This document shows, piece after piece, positions 1-12,762 of a DNA stretch of 64,000 nucleotides (its first letter is position 1; the number at the start of each line of letters is the position of its first letter). The DNA comes from Patagioenas fasciata (lineage: Eukaryota > Chordata > Aves > Columbiformes > Columbidae). Made by a program: the position numbers and the translations under genes. The notes beneath the pieces are model-generated. The model was not told where the DNA came from. It ran no database searches and saw only the letters and a list, made by a program, of their open reading frames with translations. The stretch spans positions 60,540,501 to 60,604,500 of the forward strand of contig NC_092520.1 of NCBI RefSeq assembly GCF_037038585.1, in the 5' to 3' direction.

Positions 1-3000
1 GACACTCCTTTGCTGTTACTAAGCCTCCATTTCCCATAACTAACTGATTCTGATTGGACTTTCCCCAAAATATAGAGAAGCTTTTTTTGACAGTAGAGGG
101 TGTCACCATGATGAGTCCCTAGGGAAAAGACCCATTAATGACAGCCATAAATCTTTATAAAACTGTCATTCAGAAACCATGGAAATCTGAAAACAAACAA
201 AACTTCGTCACATAAAAATCAGACTGTGTGATTTAAGTTAGCCAGTGACACCAAAGAGTTAACAATACCAATAAGAAAAAAAATTCAAATTCACAGCATG
301 ATCAGTATTTTAAGCTCCAGACAGCCTTGAAATATGTTCATACAAGTTTAAGCCATCAAGTTCCATTTCTGCTAGACAGGAGCTTTTAAGAGCTATTTCC
401 ACTTGATTCAATTGATTTACATGATAAACAGTGCCTGAGCTAGGACCAGCTACTGGCTCTTTCTCCAGCCTACACTAGGGAACCCAAGGCCCTCAACGCC
501 TACATATTTTTATTCCTTTGTGTTTCTGATTTTTAATTTACATTTCACTGTTAATTTCTGAATTGCTATGGTTAGTTAATAGAAGCCAGATCTATTAAGG
601 GGTAGCAGGTTTCATAGGGCGAGTTCTTGCACGCTGCATAGCAGGTTAAATTGGCCTGTTACTCTCCAGGCCAAACCTGAATGGAGGCTCCGCAGGAGCA
701 CAATTGGAGTTAAGAGCTCTGAATGCTCTTCTATGGCAAATGGCAGTAGTCTGGCCCTGCAGGACTCGTTCTCTCTTGCAGCAAAGTGTGATAAAACAAA
801 TGCCTCCCCGATTAGAGGAATTACTGCCGCCTTGTCTTCTGTGTGTCTGTGTCACAGTCCTACCAGCCAAGTGCTCTGTGTCAGGTGCAGATACACTGTG
901 AATGGGGGCCAAGACCTTAAGGGGTCTAGCAGGCTTTTTCCTATCTCTACAATAGAGTTCACAAGCTCCCAAGTTACACTACAGTAGTTGCTGCCCAGAT
1001 GCATAGCTTCCCTCCAATTTAGAAGGGGGCTGCACTGTCCTTTGAGGAGCCACACTGGCTGCAAGGAGATGATTGTGAGAAAAAGAACTGTTTCAGCTTG
1101 ACACATAGACAAGGCAGGCAGCTGCAATCTGCTGTGCCCTCTATTTCAAAGGAATGCTTCAAACACTGAGAAAGTTTTCATCACCTGGAAATCTCTAAGA
1201 AGCTGTGAACTCACCTGGAAGCCTTTTCTTCAGTCAGGTCACCTAGAATGTCTCCCTTCTCCACCAGTCACTATTTTCACAAAGTCTTTCAAACGCAATT
1301 ATCTCTGAGATTACATCTTTCCACCCAATCAGACAGCAGGCTGGAGAATTTCCACAGCAAATCAGCCTAAAGAGCACTAGAGTTGAATAGGCTTTTATTG
1401 GATGTGTCTGAGCAAATATGGTTCAAGTGGCTTCTGGAATGTAAGATCCTCCTCTGGATCAAGGCATGGTAATTGACTGCTCATCAGCAATCATTAATAC
1501 TGGATCAGGTTTCATAACTACACTGCTCATCAGTTTTCACACTGAGCTTATATGCATTTATTTGTGCTACATCTGTGTAATACAAATATCATCTCATCTA
1601 AAGCCAAATATTGAAGTGAGGCAAGTATTATTATTTTTTTTTTAAATGTGATTCATTTATACACCTTCACTATGTATATTTTCAAATATCAACTAAATCA
1701 TGTACAGGATATTACAAGCCATATTCAGTCTCACTATAAAACAAGGATGACTCCATCGAAGATCCATCCACTTAAGACAAGAATTTCAACCGTCTCTAGT
1801 CTTCAAAAATACTATACGTATTGCTATCTCAAACCTCAGAGTTAAATCAAAGAATAAGTTTTGGTTCAGTCTTTCACTTTCCCAAAAAGCCAGTTAGCAT
1901 AGGTAAGTGAATACAGTTCTCCTTTTTGGCCTCTCTTCCGCCCACCCCACCTCACATCTGACTCATGTTCCTGGCCATTGTGCCCTCCAATAGATACAAT
2001 AGGTATAATCACAGTCATGTGATAGTAGCCTTAGACAGCAAGAGGAGAAACCGAGGGACCTTATCACACTCAGAAGGCACCATCAATGTGATATACATGC
2101 TGTGCCTCAAAATGAAAAAACGGAAAAACTGCTAAAAAGTTCACACTCCGCTAGAAAATTATACTTTATCTAATGTTGCTTTTGCTTTTGTAAGAGCAAT
2201 TCAGCAAACACAAAGCATTTTTGATAAATAATAAGGAGCTGCATCTCCCTGCTAGGGTGCAACCAAGAACTAATGACTTTTTCTGAAGACTTATTTGATC
2301 TTCAGGAAAAATCATGTACCTTAACTACCATAGTTTAATTAAAATCATTCTCTGAAGTGCTTTTAGCCAAAAAAGGAGTTTAACAATCATATCTAAGCCA
2401 CTGAAACTGTGAAGCTGAACAAAGGAAAAAAAAAAAGTGCAATGAACAACTAGGAGTGAATTAAAAGAGGACAGAAACGGCTAATGTTCAGTCCAGGAAA
2501 GGGCGTGATACTTAAAATAAACAAAAGTGCCACAAAAGAATTCCTACCTGTATGTATTCCCAATAGCTGACTCTGCCGATACTTGCTGGTTATGTAAGCA
2601 TTGACTTTCTGAATTCACTGATAACACTGAGTTTGTAATTTTACAGAGAAGGGTGAGGTACAGGCATTTCCAGCAGTATCCTCCAGATGACAGACTTATG
2701 AAGATATTACATTTATTACAATCTCATGTTTGTGATTTAGTCATACAATGTGCACTGCTGTTACTTCCGTGTGACAGGCTGGTGGCTTTTCTTCAGTGAA
2801 CTCACCCTGCTAACAGGTGTTGATCCTGCTGGGAGATGCAAAGTCATGATTTACAGCAGTAGATGGGGCTCCTGAACTCCATCCTGCTTGTACCAGAGGT
2901 GGGACAACTGTCTCTGGAAGAGATAGGCTTTGTGCTGGGCTCTTGTCAGGGAGGCTCATCCAGCCAGGATGGTCTGTGGAGAGTCACTGGCCCAAAATGT

Positions 3001-6000
3001 CTCTAATTTTGGTGAAAATCCTTGAGAATAAAACCATTCACAAAAATGGAACAGAGGCAAGATGTCCTGAAGCAGGCTTAAAAGTCTGATAGTTTATAGA
3101 TTATATATTCTAGATGCACGCATATATGCTTTCCCTCAGAAGTCAAGAATGCCAGGACTAGCTGTACCTAAAAAGTGCATATAAATCCACTATCTTTAGT
3201 TTTATTTTCTGTGCCTGTTATTCAAAAAGTCACCACTTGCTGTTGTTTCAGTTCTCAGCTCACTATCTTTACTTTGCATTACAAGTGCAGGGTAACTGGC
3301 TCTTGCAGTAGTTTAACTGGAGATATGCATTAGAATTTGCTTTTTCTCAGTAAGCCAGTGTTTTAGAACAGTATACTCCAAACACACTGCATACAAGCCC
3401 TTTATATTTTCCCCAAATAGTTCATTTCTACAACACAGCTATCTCCAATATTATGTCCCACAGAAAAGTATTTTGCAATGATACGTAGATATGCGACCAG
3501 ACGATGTTCCAAACTACCAGTAATTCAGAGACAAGTGCTAAACTGCTGTGAGACTTCATAATGTTAAGATAATGAGTGGACTTTGACTGTGCTTTCAAAA
3601 AAAACCTTCTAGCCCTTTTTTTGAAGGTCACATGTTCTCCTGATGATGTTCGCGAACTGGTCATTCCAGCATGTCCCATCTCTACCAATATTATTATATT
3701 TTATTGCCTCCTTTTGTAGGTAGATCCATACTTTGTACAAAATTATCCACCCCCTTGCTTTAATAAAATTATCTAATTAAACACATGAAAACCTGTAAAA
3801 AGACTAAAAGAAACAAAACTGGAGTAGAGGTAACACTAATTAAAAGACATAAATCTTAAGACATAGAGAAAGAAGAGGTTATTCTAGTGTCTTCATTTAG
3901 CAGCGTCTGGTCTTAATTTTATTACCTTTGGGTTTTGCTTTTTCTTTGCTTTTTCTTCTGTGTCTTCACATACTCTTGATTATTGAGGATCAAAAGCAGT
4001 TTGTTGGTTCCCAGCAGACAGGAAAAAGGATCAATTCTGAATTTTTCTTCACAATGCATAAGCAGTATGTTAGGAACTTCACAAACATACCCTAAGCTAC
4101 ATGGAAGAGACCAAAAACTTTGAGAGGATCTGAATGGGAAGTATTTGAAGCAGTTCTATTTCTACATATATTCATCACTAAGCTTAGGCATATGTCTTTT
4201 GTGGACTACACTAACACATTAAGAGTCTCTCACATAGCCTAGGCACTGTCTGCACTTTATACTGGATTTTCTTAAATCTGTAGCAAACAGAGAGCCCTTA
4301 GGAAAAAAAAAAAAAAAAACAAAACCAAAACAAACATAACACCATTCATGAAAACCTTTTGGGGAGAATATAACACTGATTACTTTATCTTAAATATTGG
4401 AGATATTTCAGAATTCTCTACTTGTGTAGAACCAGATGGAAAATAGACTACTGGTTTGTATTTGTTTGTTGTTGCTGTTGAAATGCAATATTTCAGTGAA
4501 ATTTGTAGCTGAAATTGAAGAATTTCAAAGCTTTGGCCACCTGAGACTGAAGATTGTTGTGTGGATATGTATCTTTAAACTGCAAGTTCCTGTAGTAGTT
4601 CTGCTTGTGCAAATGTACAAGACAGACCTAAGGAAAAACTACAGCACTGAGTGATATGTCTGCACAAATGTATGCATTTGTGGCCAGTGTTCTGACAACA
4701 TGAAGGTGAAGTACAGTACTAGGACTTGTGCCAACAGGATTGTTTAACTCAAATTCTGAAAAAAAAAACCAATGTTCTTGTTAAGGAGTGGCCATGGCCC
4801 TTCTTGTATGGGTTCAAGAAAGAGAGCAAGGTCTAAAGCAGAGTGCAAACATTTTTCCCATGTGTGGACTGGGGACAGTCTTATTGCATCTTCTTGTCAT
4901 TCATTGTAAATAAAGCAAAAAAAAGTTAAGTTGATAAATCATGAGCTGCTTTGAATGCCTCTTTTGTGCAACGGAGTTGGTTTTACTAGAACAGTGCTCA
5001 TATACAGTTAGGAGACAGTCCAGCAGAATAACAGTGAAGATTTCTTGAATTGTGTGCACTCTTCATTCTGTCACTGTCTAATTGCACTCACCACAGTGTC
5101 ATCCTTTATTGCACTGATGTAATATATTCTGAAGAAGATATTGTAGTATTCTGTCAATACAGCACATTCCTTCAAACTCAGTGTATTGCTTTGGTAAATA
5201 AAGTACATAAAGCATCACTCTTTTTCCATTTGTATTCATATTGATTTTTTATTGATTCCTCAGAATTTTCAATAATACCTCATTGCAGTAACTCAACCTA
5301 CATCCACATTTTGAGATAAAAAGTTAAAATTGAAACTATAAAAATCTTGAGTAACCTTCTTGTCACCCACAAATTGATTAAACTTTTTTTTATGTTTTGG
5401 TGGATTGCTTTATGACAAGCCAGACTGTTTAGCATGTGTGAGTTACTTTATGAGAGTCTTTATCGTAAAACTGATTTTATTTTGCGTTTAAAAAAAAAAA
5501 AACAAAAAAACACCACAAAGCAGATCATACATGGCTATTCATGCAAAATACTTCACACTTTCTTAAGAAAAAAAAAATATTATTACAAATTATGCCATTG
5601 CCAGGAAAAAGAAAAAAAAGAAACTTGCAAGTTCTGTAGATTTTTAGAATTCAGTGTACATGAATATTCTGGCTCTATTGTAAGTCTTCTTCAAACTCAC
5701 TAACATATCTGAATGGTTTAGACTGCAAAACCCAAAGACTTAGAGAAAGACTGCAGAACAGAGATCCAAAGATTCCAGGGGACAACACATACACATTTGT
5801 AAGGACTGAAAGTTAAGAAAGAAAGGTATAAAGATGGTAATACTTTAAATGCTTAAATTTTAGCAAAGAGTCATCACACTCTAAACAGAGTATTCACGAC
5901 AATACATAACACTGACGACACTTGAAATGCTGGTCAATGCCAACCACAAAATATCTTCTTCAATTTGTGAGACAAAAGATCTCCCAGTCATAAACTCTAT

Positions 6001-9000
6001 TGCCGCAGTCATCCCTTGGTTTGATGGCTAACCACAGTTACCAGCTGGGTAAACCATTTGCAATCTGGTGGAGGCCTTGTCCTGGGCAAACATAAAGACT
6101 GGCTCTGTGACTGAACGAAAGGCTTCAGAGACTAAAAAAACAACAGGATTCTTGGGACAAGAAGTAAAACAAACAAAACAACACAGGCAGGAATGAGATC
6201 AAAAGGTCTAAACAGAAGTACAAGATGAGGCAAGAACATACGTCTGGACAGCAGCCACATTTCTGCAGAACATTTCTTAGCAGGCAGTGGAGGCTCTACC
6301 CAGATTTGCACGATGAAGTCAGTGTCACAGCTGCAGAGTCAGGCCCAGAATAAATGGGGGGTGGAGAGCGAGAGTGTGGGAGGCAGGGAGACAAAGAGAT
6401 TGTGCTATGTTGTGTGATGTAGTTGTAGGCAGCCAGATGTACAATCCATTCGATTCAAGCAAGAGCTGCAGGCATCTGTCAAAGCGACACCTCCCCCATG
6501 GAGCTTCCTCCTGTCTGACTGACGGATGGTTTCAGGGTTGCCAAACTTATTTGTTCATCAGTAGAAGAGCAGTTCCAAAAGCCATCCCTTATTAACCTCC
6601 TCAAATGATTTGATCAAAACCCACTTCCAAAAGCGTGTGTGGTAGAATAATCTGGACCACAAATCACTTTTCTTCACAGATATACAGTGTCCCTTTTGTC
6701 TGTCACTTTAGCGCCGGACTTCCTAAGTAAATCTGAATAACCCTAAATAAAATCAAATTCTGAGGTATCTGTCAAAAATGTTTGAATTTCTCAAAATCAG
6801 CAGAAACGTGTCTAAAGCTTTCTTTAATGTTAGGGAAGGCAGTGGAACAGATTCCTTCTTTGCTGATCTACAAGGAAAAATTTCATCCTCTAATCTGTTA
6901 CAACATCTCTGTGGCTGTTACCATGGTGAATTAAGAGAATAATTTCACAAAATTATTCTCACACAGATATCCAGAGAGTCAAAAAGATAATGAACAAAAA
7001 CTCTAACACTAACACTGAATATCTTGCAAATCATACTGGTCGTCAGGCATATCTTTCATAAGACATATACACAGACTGCCTTTGTATATTTGACCCTGCT
7101 GTATAAACAACATTAATGAAAACAGCATAGTTTAAAATGGTCAAGATAATAAATTTAAAACATTTGCATCCTTCCTGGGAATCAAGTTAAAGAGGGTGTA
7201 AAATCCACCAGATTATTTGATTCTTTTTCGTTATTGTAAGGAGCAAAAAAGATAATTCCTACTTGTTAATTCTGAAAATAAGAAGACAAAACAAAGGTTC
7301 GACTCTAAGAATATATCCCAAGAGGAATTTGGAGCAATTTTCCTTAAAAAGCACAATCTTTCAAGGGATTATAGTTCATCGCTTGGCTAAGTGCTCCCAC
7401 AGAGACGATATTCTTTCAGCAACCTCACGTGTTCCTGATCATTCATATTTGAAGCTTTAGTGCCATTGACTGCTCTCACTTTTTCAGGGATTAACCTGAT
7501 TTCAATGAGGTGAGCTTGTGCTCTGCAAGCTTAGAGCACAGAGCCTGAAATGTATTTCGGGACCAGCATAACTTCAGTCCATAACTACACAAGCCTGAAG
7601 TGTCACAGTGTTTTGTTTCACAGTGACTTCCACAGAAGACAAGTTTTTAAAATAGGCATCACTAGGCAATGGGTCAGAAGTATGTTTATCTCCCTGAATT
7701 GTTCAAGCTTTCCAAACAAGAGAAATTGATAATTTCAGTTTCTGAATGAGGCTTAGCCTCCTTGGAAGCTGATCTATGAAAGCCTATCGACATGGGGTAT
7801 CCTTTCAAAGAGTCACATGGGGTTTAACTGTTTGTTTTTCATGTACTATTCATATAGTGAATACTTGCCTCCACATTTTCAATTAAGGAGCATCTGGGTA
7901 AAACTGAGAATTAAACATGTATACGAACATAAGTATACGTATATTTTTTTTCTTTATATATTATGTCAGAATTCCTTCAGTTTACTTGAATCATTCATCT
8001 CCATTGGCTGCAGAGCAAGAAATTCTTTTGCAAGAAAGGGACCTGATCTGGGTAGGTAATGTCTTGGGGGCATTCCCCACCTAATCCTACATAAATTTGT
8101 GAGTAATCTATAATTAAAATGACTGTTATTTAAGGTATCTAACAACACATTTCCACACATGCATACCACATTGCCAGAGACATCTGCCAGGGGCCACATA
8201 TTCCACGATTATAGATAGGCCTTTTCACATACACCCTACTATTTTTTAAATGAAACTTTGTTTGAATATTTCATTTTTTAGCTTTAGTTTGCTAACAGAA
8301 AGGCTACGGTAAAACAAGAATGAGAGCAACTCTCATTACAGAAATTTGTTGTTAATAAACTAAATCTAATTTAGATGCCTTGTTCCTCAGCTTAGGTTAC
8401 TGAAAATGTTCATATAATCCTTGATAAATACAGATCCATTTTTACCTAACTTTAAGAAACTGGAACTCAAAGCTGGCACTTACATCAAGATCTGGAAGCT
8501 TTACTAAATGAGTTGTTTATATTGAAAATCTTTCTATACTCCTACACATTAAACTTCTGGATGCACTGTAACCTTTTTTATTAGGAGTTTACACTCTTTA
8601 TGTGGGAGATCAAAAGCTTTTCAAAAATGTGTTCTTATGTTTATCCACATGATTAGCCCTCCTAATTCCAGCAGAGAATTGGAGTTTAGTTATATTTTAA
8701 AGCCAACCTTTAGGAATTTATGTTTGTTCTAAAACTCTTAACCAAAACATTTCATATCTGAAATCTGTTAAATGTATTCTGTGGGATAAGAACTTCCAGA
8801 TCAAGTTTTCCATTCTGGCTTTACTTTAATGAACTCAGGCTTCAAACCATATTTGTGTGTGTATTCAACACATACATATAACAACAACAACAAATAACTA
8901 AAAAAAAAAAGTTTGAAAAGTCTTCTTATTAAGTATTTGACCAACTGGTCAGCCAGATCAATTAACTGGACAAAACGTATATATTAAAAAAAAAAAAAAT

Positions 9001-10389
9001 CAACTCAATAAACTCTGAAATTACTGTAAAAGTTAATTTACAACAAAATGAGTAACACTTCTCAGGTAGTGTTGTTCTTCACACAAAGTGGAGATAAATA
9101 ACTAGTATACATTCTTGAGGAGAGTAGTGAGCTGTGTTATTTCTAAACAGATTTGAGAGAAATCAGAATATATCCCATAATATTTTAGTGTTTACCACAG
9201 TGACAGATGTTCCTACTCACGATCAGGCAGATTTGCAGCACAGGCTTTGAGTTACATCCAAGTTTGGGCCAGGAAGAATGCAAGGGGGTGAGTGTTGTTA
9301 CCCCACCCTCTAGCCCACAGCTTCCTCAGGGAAAAAAAAGATCACGTTCTGGGTAAAAGAAAGAGACAAATCTTGTATAAGTAAATACATTCTTCATTTG
9401 TTGTGTTCATCTGCTTCATCATTCTTTTAGAATTTGAAATGCTGGCAAGCAAATTCTATCTTTCTTACCTTCTTCTAGGTAATAAGACTGTCTATAAATA
9501 AAAGCCTGTGAGAACTGTTATTACCCATGCTCAAATAAGCATTAAGGTATATCTTTAAATAGTTAGCTTTATAGGCATAGAGTGCTAAAACCAGTAATGG
9601 TTCAGATAGTACTATAGTTCAGAAAAGTTTCTGAACTTCAGCTGTGATAATAATCGTTGGGTGTTCTTTATCCACAGCAAGTATAAGGTAATTTTGAGTT
9701 AACACAGGGTTGAAGAAAGTCAGGCTACGTTAAACTGCTTTGGTTTTCTCTCAGACATAGAGTGTGCTCTTGAAAAGTTTACAGGCAGTAACTGAGCCTT
9801 GTTTTTGAGACCCGAGAATATAGCCAAGGACTCTGATTATAATATTGCATCTTGCAAAATAATTGCTATGGAATAAATTGTAGATAGAGGTAAGCTCTTC
9901 TTGGTATGGAAAACAAAAGTTCAAAAATGTGTTAACAGGATATTAGGCAACAAATATTAATTGTGTATATGAGTTACTTATTTAAAATGCCAAAGGGTGC
10001 CTAAATGCAAGGGTGCTATACACCTTATCAGATAATTAAACTTATGATCCATACGGAAATAACATGACATCACAGTGTAATTAGTTTACCAGTCAGTGAG
10101 TCAGAGTAGCAGATCCTATAATAATCCCTTACATAATTTCCATTGTAAGCAAAAGCCAGCAAACACGATCTGTTTTCTCTAAAGTGTGTGAACAGATCTT
10201 CTACAGTAAAAATGAATGCAATCACATGCACAGCATCTACTGACTCTGAGTAAGCATGACCATTCAGTTATTTTAGATGCTGCTTGTACATACAACAAGG
10301 CCCATTCCTGACTGAAATGGCACAGAATCTATAGGACTTGAAAGACTGCAAAAACAACTGTGTGCTTCAGCTAAGCAGAAGGCCAGTGG
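1..10389. other. Unannotated AT-rich non-coding DNA
   Basis: I see no gene, RNA gene or recognisable transposon here. Open frames are all short (about 110 codons or fewer), overlap on both strands and show no domain I recognise. Visible simple features are A-tracts near 2425, 4300-4320 (followed by an AAAACC-like run), 5489-5502 and 8987-8999, a short AAC run near 8881, and a small perfect inverted repeat at 7517-7540. The block is consistent with intergenic or intronic vertebrate DNA. Confidence 0.6.
7517..7540. repeat. Short perfect inverted repeat
   Basis: TGTGCTCT and AGAGCACA are perfect reverse complements separated by 8 bases. An imperfect extension (GCT / GAGC) lies outside the stem. 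No function is evident, and a stem this short can occur by chance in 64 kb. Confidence 0.4.
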
Positions 10390-10845
10390 AGTGTCCAGAA
10401 AAGGGCTGGGAAGTTTGTGAAGTGTTGGAAGGGAAGCTGTATGACGAGTAGCTGAAGTCATTTGGTTTGTTCAGCCCGGAAAGGGGAGACTGAGGGGAGA
10501 CCTCAATGTGGCTACAGCTTCCTCACAGTGGGAGGAGGAAGGGCAGGCACTGATCTCTTCTCTCTGGTGACCAATGATAGAACTGGGTGGAATGGCAGGA
10601 AGATGTGCCAGGGGAGGTTTAGGTTGGACATTAAGAAAAGGTTCTTCCCCCAGAGGGTGGTGGAGCACTGGAACAGGCTCCCCAGGGAGGTGTCACGGCC
10701 CCAAGCCTGACAGTGTTCAAGAAGAGACTGGACAACACCCTCAGACACATGGTGTGAACTGTGGGGTTGCCATTTGCAGGGACAGGAGTTGGACTCAGTG
10801 ATCCTTGTGGGTCCCTTCCAATCCAGGACATCCTGTGATTCTATA
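10390..10845 (+). mobile_element. CR1 LINE, 5'-truncated 3' end
   Basis: This is the 3' end of a CR1 non-LTR retrotransposon on the + strand. It reads through the usual end of ORF2 (a stretch like GGTTGGACATTAAGAAAAGG, then GGAGCACTGGAACAGGCTCC). It then runs into the untranslated tail (GTTGGACTCAGTGATCCTTG, GGTCCCTTCCAATCC) and ends in CCTGTGATTCTA. The 5' part is absent, as expected from incomplete reverse transcription, and the left edge is diffuse. It belongs to a different subfamily from the copies at 22684 and 40672, because the tail reads 'actcagtgatccttgtgg' and not 'actagatgatctttcaagg'. Open frames on both strands here are shadows of the old ORF2 and are interrupted. Confidence 0.9.
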
Positions 10846-12618
10846 TTACAGTTCACTGTCACATACACGTTTATGTTCCTTCCTCTCAGTTTTGCTTCAT
10901 CTCTCCCTTTCAGCTGATTAATTCATTTTTATCAAAACCAGACTCTTGGCTCCACCACACACTGGAAAAGAAACCACTTGTTTTACAGCTGCTGAGAAAG
11001 ATTAAAAAGAGTATGAAATTAACAGTTTTTTTAGTGTCAATTACTAATGGACTCTTGCCTGAAGAAAACTATCCACTCTATTTCTGTTTCACATGGGATA
11101 ATAAAACCCATAGTAAACCTGATCTCCTGAAGTTAGTTTGTCTTGGATTATAATTTGAATCTTTAATGAGTGAAGTAGCTGAAGGAAGTAACTATTGCCT
11201 ATTATTCGCTTTGTATGCTGAGTACAGTTTCGAAAAGTTCTTCACCATATCATTATGTATACCAAAACACAAAAATTATAAATGGTGTTTCCATATGTTT
11301 CCATAATTATATTCAGTTTATCATCAAGCTTTTGAGTTATATACTCTCCTCAAAATGGGGTTTGCTAGAGCATATAAAAATAACTCATGAACTCAAGATG
11401 GAGACTTTGTTGTTGCTGGTGCACACCTTCATAAAAACAGTTTAATGAGTGTCTAATTTATTTGATTTTTAGCCAATTAAAAGGAGAAACACTCGCATGA
11501 CTGAGTGCAATCACATTCCTCAGTTCCCACCCCAATACTGTTGTTCCTTCTGAGAAACCTACCTTGTACTTTGGGAATGGTGGATACAGTCAGAATGTCT
11601 CAGACATGTGGTTGTTTAGAAATAGTGATGAATATATGAGGGTTTTTTCCAACTAACTAGCTACTAAAGAAGGGAAAATATATATGCCAAACCACCACTG
11701 AATCATGTTGACTAGTAAATCCCTAACTCCAAGGCTCCCATCTTAGCCGGAAAGCAAAAAAGATTGGGAATCATTGCACAAAAGTACGTGTCAGGCTGCA
11801 TATATTTTGGGATCATGAGCAAGAGAAAGCATGTGTGTGGGGTAGGAGTGAGGGAAATGAGAATAGATGGGGCTTTATGTTGCAAATCATGGTTTGGGGC
11901 TTAAAGCAGGTTCTAAAAGACACTGCTGCAGCCTGTTTCGTTTTGTTTTGTTTTTTCTCACACCACTAACCAAAATTTACAAGCCGAGAGCTCAAAGGAA
12001 AGGTGTTCCTCTGAGAGACATGGAGCACTTCTGGGTTCAGTGCCTGGCAGTGCTGTGTCCCGTCTGTGAGTTACTCAGTTTCTCTGGTCTTCCCTTCTTA
12101 CAAGAATAGCAAGATTTTCTCTTTTGCTCATTGTTTGGTTTGTTTGTTTAAGAACAAGAATTAGCTATTTCAGCAGGCAATCAAGTGAAAAATATCCTCA
12201 TTAGAAGTAGAATTGGATTCAAAACAAGCACAAGGAGGAGGAGGGGATACATATGTATGTGTGCTTGCTTTGTGTTCTTAAGATGACACATGATGAATCA
12301 TTTGATTAATATGGTATTTGATGAATTATCCTTGCTGAGGTTTAGTGTCAAAGCCAAAGGTATACATGTGTTCAAAGATGGATACAATAAATTCATGAAG
12401 AGTAAAGTAAGCCAGCTCAAGAAGTGTCTAACTAATTAATTACTGGAAGATGACTAGGTATTTCTGGGGGAAGATCACACTATATGCAGTCTTCTTGGTT
12501 TTTTTATCATTTCTCTGAATTTCTTCTATTACTGGATTAAATGAACTTTTGTTCATTTGCAATAGTACACTTCCTTCCAGTCTTTAGTTTGAGCTTATAA
12601 GTGCTGCCTAAATTGCAC
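10846..12618. other. Unannotated non-coding DNA
   Basis: No gene or transposon is recognised. Open frames are under 85 codons. The block ends at the microsatellite. Confidence 0.5.
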
Positions 12619-12700
<82 letters not shown>

Positions 12701-12725
12701 GTGTGTATGTGTATGTGTATGTGTA

Positions 12726-12756
<31 letters not shown>

Positions 12757-12762
12757 ATATAC
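12619..12762. repeat. (GTATAT)n / (GTGTAT)n microsatellite
   Basis: About 13 uninterrupted GTATAT units (12619 to about 12696) are followed by a second, related block of GTGTAT units with occasional GTATAT interruptions, to about 12762. Every frame is open on both strands, giving artificial Tyr-Val or Tyr-Thr/Ile-His repeat peptides with no coding meaning. The 3' block differs from the pure block by a T-to-C/A-to-G type change spread to several units, as slippage after a point change would produce. Confidence 0.95.

Noticed and set aside
10462-10868. Several open frames on both strands around 10.5-10.8 kb
   Set aside because: All are shadows of a CR1 fragment.
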